Shown here: positions 1 to 8,174 of the stretch, piece by piece
Layout of the letters: every line of letters begins with the position of its first letter
How positions within the stretch are numbered: the first letter of the stretch is position 1
Assembly (NCBI GenBank): GCA_023954715.1
Contig: JAGSHD010000011.1
Span: forward strand, 62,001-126,000
Source: Candidatus Cloacimonadota bacterium
Lineage (GTDB): Bacteria > Muiribacteriota > UBA6191
Length of the DNA: 64,000 bases
Direction: 5' to 3'
The notes under the pieces: model-generated
What the model was told of the DNA's origin: nothing
Database searches by the model: none
The model's input: only the letters and a program-made list of their open reading frames with translations
Position numbers and translations under genes: made by a program

Positions 1-163
1 ATCCAGTAAATACTTTGATTTCTCCATCATCCATGATTATAGGCAATTGAACCGTGATAGATTTGTAGGGAGATGCAAGCATTTCTCGTACATGATCCGA
101 CAAACCCATAACGTCAGCCGCTTTATTAAAATAATGTAGGGTTTGATCTAAAATTCCAGACAT
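1..163 (-). CDS. Glu/Leu/Phe/Val dehydrogenase, N-terminal fragment
   Basis: This is the first 54 codons of a gene that runs off the left edge. The start is the ATG at 161-163 read on the minus strand, preceded by GAGG at good spacing. The fragment reads as an N-terminal helix followed by VQLPIIMDDGEIKVFTG, which matches the conserved start of the dimerisation domain of glutamate dehydrogenases (consensus around MDDGSIKVFTGYR). Family members catalyse NAD(P)-dependent oxidative deamination of glutamate or a branched-chain or aromatic amino acid in the cytoplasm. Substrate and cofactor cannot be told from this fragment. The gene has its own 5' region and lies downstream, on the same strand, of the ABC permease. 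Confidence 0.8.
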   Translation of the reverse strand, partial: MSGILDQTLHYFNKAADVMGLSDHVREMLASPYKSITVQLPIIMDDGEIKVFTG

Positions 164-511
164 TTTAACCTCGTTTTTATCAAGTTAGTTTCAGTTAATT
201 TTCATGTTTAAATTGCAGGTAATTCATATCATTATATTAAAAAAAGATCAATCAAATTTGTCAATTTCATAGCTTTATTTAGATATAAAAACTACCGTTA
301 TTTATTACTCGGTAAAAGAAGATAATTTTAGCATAGAAAGCTAATGTCTTTAAAATAAAATACGGACTTTTTTGTAATTTATAAGATTAAATCTTTTAAT
401 TGTAATTTCATGTTTTAGAAGATTTTGAAATAAGTAGCCAGAGATAGAGTTAAACTTTTGTTAGCTAGGTGAAGAGGATGCTTACTATCTTAATTGAAGG
501 TCTTGATATGA
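164..511. other. Intergenic, 348 bp, no gene seen
   Basis: AT-rich spacer between the dehydrogenase start and the end of the ABC permease. It must hold the promoter of the dehydrogenase on the minus strand. A TTGACA and a TATAAT can be read there, but they are about 22 bp apart, so I do not call a promoter. I see no open frame with a ribosome site and no clear terminator. Confidence 0.5.
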
Positions 512-1321
512 CTATAAATATAAACCAAACTGACTCTTGTTTTTATGAAAATATCGAAGCCCTAAGCAAAAGAAGAGAATAGAAAATAGGCTTAAGTATA
601 TAAGAGATTCTATTTGTAAAGTGCCTTGATTTAAAAGTGCGAGTCTATAGTTAGAAACAAAGTGCACAAAAGGATTTAGGTCGTAAACAAATCTCCAAGT
701 CTCGGGGATTTTTGAAATTGGATAAACGATGGGGCTGGCAAAAAACCAAGTCATCATTAGAATTTGTAAGACTTGAGCTAGGTCTCTATAGAAGATAGTT
801 CCTGCGGCAATGAAAAAGTTGATACCACAGGTAAAGAGCCACTTAATGGGAAAAATAATAAGTAATACCCACAAATGTGCAAGTCTGAGATCTTGGTGCC
901 ATATCAAAAATAGTATAAAAAGAACAAGTGCGATACACTCTTGGATAGCACTTGATACGGCTAAATGTAGGGGTAAAAAACTGAGAGGAAACTTTATCTG
1001 ATGGATCAAGTTACGAAAATTGATTATAGAATTAGAAGACTTCAAAATGGAGTCTTGAAAGCTAATCCAAGGAATCATTCCACAAAATAAATATACCCCA
1101 AAGTCGATGTGACTTTGATTATGATGGAACTTTATTTTTAATATTACTGAAAATAAGAGAATATACATTCCCATTAATACTAATGGGTTTATAATAGCCC
1201 AAATCAAGCCAAGAACAGAACCAACAAATTTTTCAAAAAAGTCACGATAAACCAGTTTGAAAAATAGATTACGATACTTGTGAAGATCGCCTATGAGGAA
1301 AAAGTCTTTTATATTAGCCAT
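512..1321 (-). CDS. ABC-2 type polysaccharide export permease
   Basis: A 269-residue integral membrane protein with about six hydrophobic segments. The N-terminal signature YRDFFEKFVGSVLGLIWAI followed by NPL is typical of the Wzm/KpsM/TagG family, the membrane half of ABC exporters that move O-antigen, capsule or teichoic acid chains across the inner membrane. Length fits the family (about 260-280). The ATP-binding partner (Wzt/KpsT/TagH), normally adjacent, is not next to it: the gene to the left is a dehydrogenase and the gene to the right is divergent. The start overlaps the start of the divergent YqgF-like gene by 29 bp; no later ATG, GTG or TTG start would keep the conserved N-terminus, so the overlap looks genuine. 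Family assignment is firm; the exported polymer is unknown. Confidence 0.85.
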   Translation of the reverse strand: MANIKDFFLIGDLHKYRNLFFKLVYRDFFEKFVGSVLGLIWAIINPLVLMGMYILLFSVILKIKFHHNQSHIDFGVYLFCGMIPWISFQDSILKSSNSIINFRNLIHQIKFPLSFLPLHLAVSSAIQECIALVLFILFLIWHQDLRLAHLWVLLIIFPIKWLFTCGINFFIAAGTIFYRDLAQVLQILMMTWFFASPIVYPISKIPETWRFVYDLNPFVHFVSNYRLALLNQGTLQIESLIYLSLFSILFFCLGLRYFHKNKSQFGLYL

Positions 1322-1691
1322 TGATCCCGGTAATTCTAAATGGGGTGTTGCTATTGTAGATAGCGATCTTATAGTACATGAGCAAGGAATTTTCGTGTTA
1401 GATTTATTGTATACTAAGGTATCTGAATTTACAAAAAAATATGAGATCGATCATATTGTTTTAGGAAATCAAACCAAGAGTTCGCATTTTTTGAAGGTTT
1501 TGTCGCCTATTGAAATACCAATACACTTGATAGATGAGAAGGGCTCTACATTAGAAGCAAAAGACTTATATTTCGAGCTGTATCCACCAAGCGGAATAAA
1601 AAAGTTGATTCCCAGAGGCCTTTTATATCCACCCCGAGACTTTGATGACGTAACAGCGATTATATTAGCTCAGAGGTTTTTTGCAAATTAA
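1293..1691 (+). CDS. YqgF/RuvX-like RNase H-fold protein
   Basis: A 132-residue protein beginning MRKKSFILAIDPGNSKWGVA. The IDPG strand with a catalytic-type Asp, the internal DEKGSTLEA segment and the C-terminal DFDDVTAIILAQRF segment match the RNase H-like fold of YqgF (pre-16S rRNA nuclease or Holliday-junction resolvase-like). The arrangement with GLLYPPRDFDD near the C-terminus resembles the variant found beside resolvases in cyanobacteria. Expected role: divalent-metal-dependent processing of structured nucleic acid in the cytoplasm; the substrate is uncertain. The first 29 bp overlap the start of the divergent permease. A GAAG stands 7 bases ahead of the ATG. Confidence 0.65.
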   Translation: MRKKSFILAIDPGNSKWGVAIVDSDLIVHEQGIFVLDLLYTKVSEFTKKYEIDHIVLGNQTKSSHFLKVLSPIEIPIHLIDEKGSTLEAKDLYFELYPPSGIKKLIPRGLLYPPRDFDDVTAIILAQRFFAN

Positions 1692-1702
1692 TATAGTTTC
1701 TC

Positions 1703-3484
1703 TTACTCCTCTAAAAGAGACTTATTGTTTTGATTTTCAATAGTGGTTTGATGTTCACTTTGTAGCTCAAACTTTAAGGTATGTTCTTTGTTTTCTTCGG
1801 CAATTTGTAAAACTTGACTGGCGATGTCAGAAGTATTTTGACTCACTAAAGCTTCGTTTTGTATTGCATCAGAAATAGTATTCAAAGCTTTTGTAAACTC
1901 ATCGATAGAAACGAGTTGTTGGCTTAATGCCTCTTGCATTTTGATTGATGATTGATCCACCATCTGAAACTCAGTTACCACCTTTTTAAATGCTTCCTCT
2001 GATGCGACTGCCTGATTGTTACCTTTTTCAATGTCTTGAACTGATTTTTCGATTAAAGACTCGGTTTCTTTGGCAGCTCTAGCGCTCCTAGCAGCTAAAT
2101 CTTTTACCTCTTGGGCAACAACAGCAAAACCTTTCCCATGAATACCAGCTCTTGCAGCTTCAATGGCGGCATTTAGTGCTAAAAGATTTGTTTGAAAGGC
2201 GATATCATCAATGACTCGAATGACCTTGGCAATGTCTTGTGAAGACTCACTAAGAGTGGTCATTGTTTCTTTTAACTCATTCATTTTAGAGTGTCCAGAG
2301 CTAGCAAATTGACTAGACTCAGAAACAGATTTAGTGATGCTTCTGGACATTGTATTGAGAGAGCTAGTAGAAGAGTTTAACTCCACAGCACAAGCTGATA
2401 ACTGTTCAATGGACGCAGCTTGGGATTGGGTTTCAGAGGATAGGTCGTTACTTCCAATTCTGAGTTGGTTGGCTTGTTCAACTAATGAGTAGGAGCTATT
2501 TTGAATTTGATTTAGGGTTTGATTTAGGTTAAGTACCATGGTAGAGAAGGACTCCCCTAATTCATCACCTGTAGCATAACTAGAGTTATGAGTTAGGTTT
2601 CCATCAGCAATTTCGCGGGCAATTGATGACTTTTCTGAGAGGTAGTTGCCCATATTATTTAGCTCGTCCGCTAAGCTAGAAAACTCGTCATTAGTATTTA
2701 ATTGGACTCTATGGCTGAGGTTTCCTTGTGCAATTTCTTTGGCAAAAGTGACAATCTGGGAGATTGGTTTAGAAATCACGATCTCTGCTACATATATAAG
2801 TATTAGACAAATTATGAGTAAAAGAATCAATGATACGACTTCTATGTAAAATAAGTCTTGATCAGCTTTTTTGATGACTTTGTCTATAGGGATGATTACT
2901 TCTAAGACTCCACGTATATCACCAAGTTTCCAGTTCGTTTTAGGCGTACCTGGCCAAACATTGTGACAAGATACACAATTGGGAGCGACTAGTTTATCAG
3001 CGATTGCGACACGAATAACATCCTTATCATTTAGACGGTCTCTTTTTTTAATTTTTGCGTTTGGAGTGATTTTTAGTTGTGCAATTGTATTTTTAGCAAA
3101 GTCATCAAGTTTTCTATTACTACGATTAGGAAAGGGTAGATCAGAATATAATCGTAACTCAATGTCTAAATTATCTTTTTTAAACCCTTCGCTTAAGTCT
3201 TGAATCATAGTTGCAGGTAATGGAATTGTGTTTAGGCTGTTCTTATGATCATAATGAACTTTTGGTGATTTGGAGTGTTTTACATCTTTTATAACATTGC
3301 TAGTGTAGTATTTTCTTACGAACTTAAACTGATTGATTGAAGTCAATGCAAAGTTTTCTGCCATAGAGACGGCATTGTTTGTGTAAGAGGAGTTGAAAAA
3401 CTGAACTAAGAAAATGCCAAAAACTACCATTGTGATGAGTATCGGTAGTATAACTTTAAATCTAATCGTGTTTTTCATGAGCAA
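1703..3484 (-). CDS. Methyl-accepting chemotaxis protein with heme-binding DUF3365 sensor
   Basis: A 593-residue transmembrane chemoreceptor. A first membrane helix at about 8-30 is followed by a periplasmic domain of about 180 residues containing a CxxCH heme c site (C170, C173, H174), as in DUF3365/Tll0287-type sensors. A second membrane helix lies at about 213-233, then HAMP-like segments (about 235-320), and a long cytoplasmic signalling coiled coil whose hairpin tip (about 425-470) carries [19 protein letters not shown]. The receptor should control a CheA/CheW complex in response to a redox or gaseous ligand at the heme. No che kinase genes are nearby; a CheY-like gene lies at 25.6 kb. 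The first residues read MLMK, so the start could also be two codons later. Clear family, ligand inferred. Confidence 0.9.
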   Translation of the reverse strand: MLMKNTIRFKVILPILITMVVFGIFLVQFFNSSYTNNAVSMAENFALTSINQFKFVRKYYTSNVIKDVKHSKSPKVHYDHKNSLNTIPLPATMIQDLSEGFKKDNLDIELRLYSDLPFPNRSNRKLDDFAKNTIAQLKITPNAKIKKRDRLNDKDVIRVAIADKLVAPNCVSCHNVWPGTPKTNWKLGDIRGVLEVIIPIDKVIKKADQDLFYIEVVSLILLLIICLILIYVAEIVISKPISQIVTFAKEIAQGNLSHRVQLNTNDEFSSLADELNNMGNYLSEKSSIAREIADGNLTHNSSYATGDELGESFSTMVLNLNQTLNQIQNSSYSLVEQANQLRIGSNDLSSETQSQAASIEQLSACAVELNSSTSSLNTMSRSITKSVSESSQFASSGHSKMNELKETMTTLSESSQDIAKVIRVIDDIAFQTNLLALNAAIEAARAGIHGKGFAVVAQEVKDLAARSARAAKETESLIEKSVQDIEKGNNQAVASEEAFKKVVTEFQMVDQSSIKMQEALSQQLVSIDEFTKALNTISDAIQNEALVSQNTSDIASQVLQIAEENKEHTLKFELQSEHQTTIENQNNKSLLEE

Positions 3485-3682
3485 TCCTAGTTAAAATGTA
3501 AGGTCCAAGTTATAAACAAAACTTTACAGTTGGAGTTGTTATAAAGTCAAATTTTTCGAAGCATTTAATATGGGGATGGGGTAATACATGAAAGTTTGCT
3601 CACTAAAGTGGATGTATTGGGCAAAATAGGCGAAAAAAATAGTTGTAATATACCTTTGAAAATGAAGTTCAACTATGGTAGC

Positions 3683-3697
3683 TTAGAATAATTCTAA
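3683..3697. promoter_or_regulatory. PerR/Fur-type 7-1-7 palindrome upstream of sod
   Basis: A perfect 15-bp palindrome, TTAGAATAATTCTAA, lies 43 bp ahead of the superoxide dismutase start. Its 7-1-7 layout (TTAGAAT-A-ATTCTAA) differs from the classic PerR box TTATAATnATTATAA by one symmetric base pair. Fur-family repressors commonly control superoxide dismutase, so repression by an iron- or peroxide-sensing regulator is inferred. Confidence 0.6.
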
Positions 3698-3740
3698 AAC
3701 AAGAAAAGGTTTACAACCATAAAATTGATAAGGAGATGTT

Positions 3741-4322
3741 ATGACGCATCAAGTAAAAGATTTACCATATAAAAAAGACGCACTAGAGCCACATATTTCA
3801 GCAAACACTTTAGAGTTTCATCACGGAAAGCACTATGCAGGATATGTGAACAAATTAAATGCTGCTGTTGCTGGTACTGATCTTGAAGGGTTAAGCCTTG
3901 AAGAAACAGTGTTGAAAACAGATGGTGGTAAGTTCAACTTAGCTGCACAATCATTTAACCATGAGTTTTACTGGAATAGTATGTCACCTAATGGTGGTGG
4001 AGAGGCAACAGGAGCGTTAGGCGAAGCAATTACAGCTCAATGGGGTTCATTTGATAAATTTAAAGAAGAGTTTTCTTCTCTATCTGCTACTACTTTTGGA
4101 TCCGGTTGGGTTTGGTTAGTACAAGATAAAGATAACAAACTAAAAGTAGTAAATACCCAAGATGCTGATACACCAATCGCTCATGGTTTGGCCCCACTTT
4201 TAACTATTGATGTATGGGAGCATGCATACTACCTGGATTATCAAAATAGAAGACCTGATTACATTGGTGGGTTTTGGAGCTTAATCAACTGGGATTTTGC
4301 TAACCAAAACTTTCAAAAGTAA
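3741..4322 (+). CDS. sodB: Superoxide dismutase, Fe type
   Basis: A 193-residue cytoplasmic Fe/Mn superoxide dismutase of normal length that dismutes superoxide to oxygen and hydrogen peroxide. Metal ligands are readable as H27, H74 (in NHEFYW), D157 and H161 (in DVWEHAYY). The active-site glutamine sits at Q70 in AAQSFNH, the position used by iron enzymes, while the later Gln typical of Mn enzymes is absent, so iron use is inferred. There is no signal peptide. A strong AAGGAGAT ribosome site precedes the ATG. A PerR/Fur-like palindrome lies upstream and a strong hairpin terminator follows, so it is probably a single-gene transcript. Confidence 0.96.
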   Translation: MTHQVKDLPYKKDALEPHISANTLEFHHGKHYAGYVNKLNAAVAGTDLEGLSLEETVLKTDGGKFNLAAQSFNHEFYWNSMSPNGGGEATGALGEAITAQWGSFDKFKEEFSSLSATTFGSGWVWLVQDKDNKLKVVNTQDADTPIAHGLAPLLTIDVWEHAYYLDYQNRRPDYIGGFWSLINWDFANQNFQK

Positions 4323-4341
4323 TTTAGTAAAAATATAAAAT

Positions 4342-4387
4342 AAAAAATGAGCCTAGAACATAAACATGTACTAGGCTCATTTTTTTT
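4342..4387 (+). terminator. Rho-independent terminator after sodB
   Basis: Perfect inverted repeat AAAATGAGCCTAG / CTAGGCTCATTTT with a 14-base loop, followed by a T run. The A run before the left arm allows it to serve the convergent MerR gene as well. Confidence 0.9.
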
Positions 4388-4404
4388 GTTATGAGTTAAA
4401 TTGA

Positions 4405-5094
4405 TTAATGGATAGTATTTTTAAGAGCTTTCCAGAATGCTTGAGTAGAATCTATAAGTGTACTGATCGACTTTGGTAAGTGGTGTTGATTGGACTCAGC
4501 CTCTTCTTTGCTCACTAAAAGACGCTCAATGCGGTCGATTTTTTGTTCGAGCATGGAGTTTCTTGTTTCAAGGTTTAAAAAGTGTTGGTTCATTTTTTCA
4601 AGCATTCCATGATTAATCTTAATTGCTTTTCCGTACTCTACCATTTCCTGGTAGTTAAATTGACTCTCGTTACTAGAGTCTTCAACTGCTAAGCTTGTAA
4701 CAGTCTGTGCAAGGGTTTTATCTTCAGCAAGAGGTGGATCGACAGCATCTTTTTTAGGAATAGTTTCAGATTTGACTTCTGCAGTTTTTTCTTCTTGGAC
4801 TATTTGCTCTAGTTCGGATTGTACCTTAGTTACAATTTCTTCTTTTTTAAAGCCATCTTTGATGAGGGTTTTTATCATTACAAAACAGTTAATGTCTTCT
4901 TTAGAAAAAATAAGGCTATTGTAATACCCTCTTTTAGGCTGGACTAACTCTTCATAGGATTTTAAGTAGTTTCTAAGGGTTCTAACGGTAATACCAGTTA
5001 ATTCGGCAACTTCTTGAATCGTGTAGTCTTTTTTACCGCTTACTCGCCAGTAGTTTTGATTTTTAATATTAAACCAATTCATATTTTTACTCAT
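4405..5094 (-). CDS. MerR-type HTH regulator with C-terminal coiled coil
   Basis: A 229-residue protein. Residues about 24-95 form a MerR-like winged helix (YTIQEVAELTGITVRTLRNY, then SLIFSKEDINCFVMIKTLIKDGF). An acidic low-complexity linker follows at about 95-145, and a heptad-rich coiled coil at about 150-200 (NLETRNSMLEQKIDRIERLL) presumably dimerises it. There is no Cys cluster typical of metal-sensing MerR proteins, so the effector is unknown. Some pilus- or chromosome-organising proteins share this HTH plus coiled-coil layout. ATG is also possible at codon 5. It converges on sodB across a shared terminator. DNA binding is confident; target genes are unknown. Confidence 0.75.
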   Translation of the reverse strand: MSKNMNWFNIKNQNYWRVSGKKDYTIQEVAELTGITVRTLRNYLKSYEELVQPKRGYYNSLIFSKEDINCFVMIKTLIKDGFKKEEIVTKVQSELEQIVQEEKTAEVKSETIPKKDAVDPPLAEDKTLAQTVTSLAVEDSSNESQFNYQEMVEYGKAIKINHGMLEKMNQHFLNLETRNSMLEQKIDRIERLLVSKEEAESNQHHLPKSISTLIDSTQAFWKALKNTIH

Positions 5095-5390
5095 AATAAA
5101 ACCTATAGTTAAAGTGTTTGGTAGAAAGTAATTATATTACGAAAAGCCCCTTGAATACATAGTTTGCCAAACAGTATTGCTATGTAAATATAAGGTGAAA
5201 AAATTACCCTCAACTCTATTTTAGTGAGAACCTGCCAGTTTAGCAACAAAGTCCCTATATTTTGACAATGTCTTTTACTATTCTGACATAAACCATCTTA
5301 TATATTAACTTTTTGTTACTATTTTTGTTTTTTTTTTTATTCTTTCATGGTTCTAAGTTCATTAGTAATTGTGATTGTCGAAACCAAGAT

Positions 5391-6512
5391 GTGAGCAAAT
5401 TTATTATCATAAAATATCTAATTCTAGTTTCTTTTGTCCTTAAAAGTGTAAATCCTTGTAGGTCATATGGAGTTGATTTACAAAATTCAGATTATGTAGA
5501 TTTTGAACAACGGTGGAACCCTGATTTAGAAAGAAAAATAGAGCACCCTATTGTTCAGCATACAAAACCCTACTGGAAACCACACAAAGAAAAATTACAA
5601 ACGAAATTAGTAAATTATAAAAAGATAAAAATAAGACCCTTAAGATTTATTGAACCAAGTGTTGAGTTACAATTATTTTTGGCAGACACCAGTACTTGGG
5701 ATCAAAATTTTGGTTCAAAAAAAACAGCATCAGGTTTTGATGAACTTTTACATTTTAATACAAAAGGCTTGTCTTATGATTTATCGATAAGGTTTGATGC
5801 TTTAAATTATCATTATCAAATGAGTTATCTTAGTTTTCATAAAGAAGAAAAAGTAAATTATCCCAATTCAGCATTTGGATACCAAATTAATTTTGGTGAT
5901 GTTACTTCAGAGGTGGAAGGTTTAGCAAAAACTGAACTAGACTTTTTTAGAATAGGAAACGAAAGAATCATAGATACCAATAAATACTCCAAATTTAGTA
6001 TGATGACTGGATTAGGGTTTTTAAAACTAGACCGCTTTGAAAGAATGCGTGGTAATGATAAAAATGGTCTAAATAGTGAAGTGAGTTCAAACCCAGCAGC
6101 ACCTCCTGGTGACAAAATTATTGTAGACTTAGGAGAGGATCGAATCGAAAGGCAGGGAGCTGGTTTATATATGGGCTTTCGCTATCAATCAGTTCTAACA
6201 AAAGGTCTATCATGGTCTACTCAATTTAATTTACATCAAATGCAAGTAGAACAAGACCAAAGTTACTTACTGCAAAAAGAAGCCCAATCCTCCTTGTTTG
6301 AAACAAGTAGATCTACTCTTAAAAATAAGAGGACTGAGACCATTTTAGACTATGAGTTTAAATTTCAAAAATATTTAAGAGACTTTTACAATCTGTCTTT
6401 GGGTTTTCGATGGCTACAATTTGCAAAGGGTCCGAGTAAAAGTTTAAATGGTGTAACTCGTGATAAGTTTTTAATCAAAGGTGTTACAGCATCAATTCAG
6501 AGATTTTTTTAA
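5391..6512 (+). CDS. Putative outer-membrane beta-barrel protein
   Basis: I do not recognise this protein. The frame is open from a TTG at 5313, but that start gives a poly-Phe/Leu lead-in. The GTG at 5391 gives a conventional signal peptide (a short basic start, a hydrophobic run, then about residue 27 SYG), so I prefer it and a length of 373 residues. The mature part has alternating polar/aromatic strands, and the C-terminus ends in IQRFF, a terminal Phe typical of proteins inserted by the BAM machinery. It starts the plus-strand cluster with the ferredoxin (13 bp gap) and TPR genes. Function unknown; barrel assignment moderate. The 296 bp upstream hold no other gene. Confidence 0.55.
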   Translation: MSKFIIIKYLILVSFVLKSVNPCRSYGVDLQNSDYVDFEQRWNPDLERKIEHPIVQHTKPYWKPHKEKLQTKLVNYKKIKIRPLRFIEPSVELQLFLADTSTWDQNFGSKKTASGFDELLHFNTKGLSYDLSIRFDALNYHYQMSYLSFHKEEKVNYPNSAFGYQINFGDVTSEVEGLAKTELDFFRIGNERIIDTNKYSKFSMMTGLGFLKLDRFERMRGNDKNGLNSEVSSNPAAPPGDKIIVDLGEDRIERQGAGLYMGFRYQSVLTKGLSWSTQFNLHQMQVEQDQSYLLQKEAQSSLFETSRSTLKNKRTETILDYEFKFQKYLRDFYNLSLGFRWLQFAKGPSKSLNGVTRDKFLIKGVTASIQRFF

Positions 6513-6525
6513 AAGAGAGTGAAAA

Positions 6526-6789
6526 ATGAAACATATCGTTAAGTTTATAAATACAAATGAGTCCTTTGAAATAAAAGAGAGTGAATATATGCTAGATGCT
6601 CTTCAGGCTCACAAATTAGACCTACCCTTTAGTTGTGGAAGTGGAGTCTGTGGAGCTTGTGTAATGCAAGTCTCAGGTGAAGTAAAGTGGATGAGTCCAA
6701 ATCATTGTCTTAGCCCAGGTGAAGTAGAAGACGGCTTTATTTTACCATGTATTTGTAAGGCGAAAGAATCGATTGAAGTATTGGATTAA
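6526..6789 (+). CDS. 2Fe-2S ferredoxin (plant/adrenodoxin type)
   Basis: An 87-residue soluble [2Fe-2S] electron carrier. The cluster motif is CX4CX2C at C37, C42 and C45 (SCGSGVCGACVM), with the fourth ligand at C75 in ILPCICKA. This spacing is the plant-type/XylT-like ferredoxin signature. Length is normal for a stand-alone ferredoxin. GAGAG precedes the ATG. It sits between the barrel gene and the TPR gene (2 bp before the latter), so the three are probably co-transcribed, although no reductase or oxygenase partner is visible nearby. Confidence 0.92.
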   Translation: MKHIVKFINTNESFEIKESEYMLDALQAHKLDLPFSCGSGVCGACVMQVSGEVKWMSPNHCLSPGEVEDGFILPCICKAKESIEVLD

Positions 6790-6791
6790 TC

Positions 6792-7829
6792 ATGAAGTTT
6801 TTAGTGTTTTTTTTAGTATTTGGGCCTACTCTTTGGTCATTAAATCAAAGAGACTTACTAATATATGAGAATCAAACCACTCACTTTTTGAGACAGAATG
6901 ATTGGCGAAAATCATTTCACTCCTTGTTTAGTGCACTACATGAAGCTGAGAAAAACTCTGAGGATGAATTACGACTAACTATTAAACTGGCTCATTTGTA
7001 TTTTCATTTTGGCAAATCACTTGGAGATGCAGAAGGTTACTACAAAAAAGCACTTCAAATTGACCCATATTCGTTGAGTGCTTATTTAGGCTTAGGTGAT
7101 GTATATTTTAAAAGAAAGCAATATAGACAAGCAATTCACTTTTATGAAATGGCTTTAAAATATCATAAGGATAATTATTTAGCTTATAGCTCTGTAGCAA
7201 TGGGATTTTATGAATTAGCTGAGGGCGAAAGAGCCTCTCATTTATATAAAATTGCTTTGCAAAAAAATCCAAAAGATATTGTTAGTTTAAACAACTTAGG
7301 TAATATTGCTTTGGATGCTCAAAACTTGGATTTGGCGGCAGACTATTATGAACAAGCTATTAAAATAAACCCAGATTTTCAAGCAGCTCATGCAAACGTA
7401 GCAAATATCTATTTGTATCAAAAGAGATATAATGAAGCAAAAAAACATTTTAAAAGAGCTTTAGAGCTTCGCTATGAAGATCCATCAGTCCATTCTAACT
7501 TGGCAAACCTCTATTATGAAAAGAGACTAATTGAAAGAGCAAAATTTCACTTACGTAAAGCCTTATATTATGAAGATCATCCTGTTTATCATAATAACTT
7601 AGCTGTAATGGAGAAGTTTACCCGAGAATATAAAACTGCTGGAGCAGAATACTCAAAAACTTTAAAACGAAACTCAAACTATTCAAATGCAAGACATAAT
7701 TCGGGTTTTTTTAAAAACCGTTCTATGCGAGTTCGTGAGACATTGAATGATGCTCAAAAAAAGATAACACCCAAACGCCTCATTCGAGGTAATTGGCGTC
7801 ATCGAAAGAGTCGGTTTTTAGAAAAGTAA
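6792..7829 (+). CDS. Secreted TPR-repeat protein
   Basis: A 345-residue protein with an N-terminal signal peptide (about 1-16, ending TLWS), followed by about eight tetratricopeptide repeats between residues 45 and 305. Clear repeats include AEGYYKKALQIDPYSLSAYL, the segment ending AADYYEQAIKINPDFQAAHA and AKKHFKRALEL. The last 40 residues are basic. TPR arrays mediate protein-protein contacts; periplasmic location is inferred from the signal. It starts 2 bp after the ferredoxin stop, so translation is probably coupled. No catalytic domain is visible. Confidence 0.85.
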   Translation: MKFLVFFLVFGPTLWSLNQRDLLIYENQTTHFLRQNDWRKSFHSLFSALHEAEKNSEDELRLTIKLAHLYFHFGKSLGDAEGYYKKALQIDPYSLSAYLGLGDVYFKRKQYRQAIHFYEMALKYHKDNYLAYSSVAMGFYELAEGERASHLYKIALQKNPKDIVSLNNLGNIALDAQNLDLAADYYEQAIKINPDFQAAHANVANIYLYQKRYNEAKKHFKRALELRYEDPSVHSNLANLYYEKRLIERAKFHLRKALYYEDHPVYHNNLAVMEKFTREYKTAGAEYSKTLKRNSNYSNARHNSGFFKNRSMRVRETLNDAQKKITPKRLIRGNWRHRKSRFLEK

Positions 7830-7983
7830 AAGATACTGATCTATAGAGCTGCTTCAGTTTGATTGATATTTTTCTTTTGGAGAGTTACAATTAGATGATG
7901 CTTTATAGATTCAATGAGTTTATGAAGTTCAATAACAAAAGAGATCTATATAAGCTTATTTTTGTACGTTATAGTCAAATAGA

Positions 7984-8012
7984 TTGACAAAAGCTTCATA
8001 TATTTCTAATAT
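7984..8012 (+). promoter_or_regulatory. Sigma-70-like promoter for a predicted leaderless transcript
   Basis: TTGACA at 7984-7989 and TAATAT at 8007-8012 are separated by exactly 17 bp. Transcription would begin 6-7 bases later, at or next to the ATG at 8019, which has no Shine-Dalgarno sequence. Confidence 0.5.
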
Positions 8013-8018
8013 TTGTCT

Positions 8019-8174
8019 ATGGAAACAACTTTTATAGAAATACTACCTTTTTTAAAAAACCTTGCCTTGGGTATGGTTCTTTTATTGATTCCTATTTTTC
8101 TTTCATTGGTAGTGCTAAAAAAAATTACCACCAGTGTAAAAGAACACTCCCAAGAGATCCCTATAGATCAATAA
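8019..8174 (+). CDS. Small single-pass membrane protein, 51 residues
   Basis: A short open frame: METTFIEILPFLKNLALGMV, then a hydrophobic run to about residue 34, then a polar tail ending EIPIDQ. It has one likely membrane helix (about 14-34) followed by basic residues (KK), fitting an N-out, C-in small membrane protein. The 3' end overlaps the convergent gene by 7 bp. Support comes from the well-spaced promoter immediately ahead. Against it are the lack of a Shine-Dalgarno and the short length. Function unknown. Confidence 0.45.
   Translation: METTFIEILPFLKNLALGMVLLLIPIFLSLVVLKKITTSVKEHSQEIPIDQ

Noticed and set aside
5313..5390. An N-terminal extension of the barrel protein from a TTG start
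   Set aside because: It would be a poly-Phe/Leu stretch encoded by T runs, then a polar segment before a second hydrophobic run; the GTG at 5391 gives a normal signal peptide.
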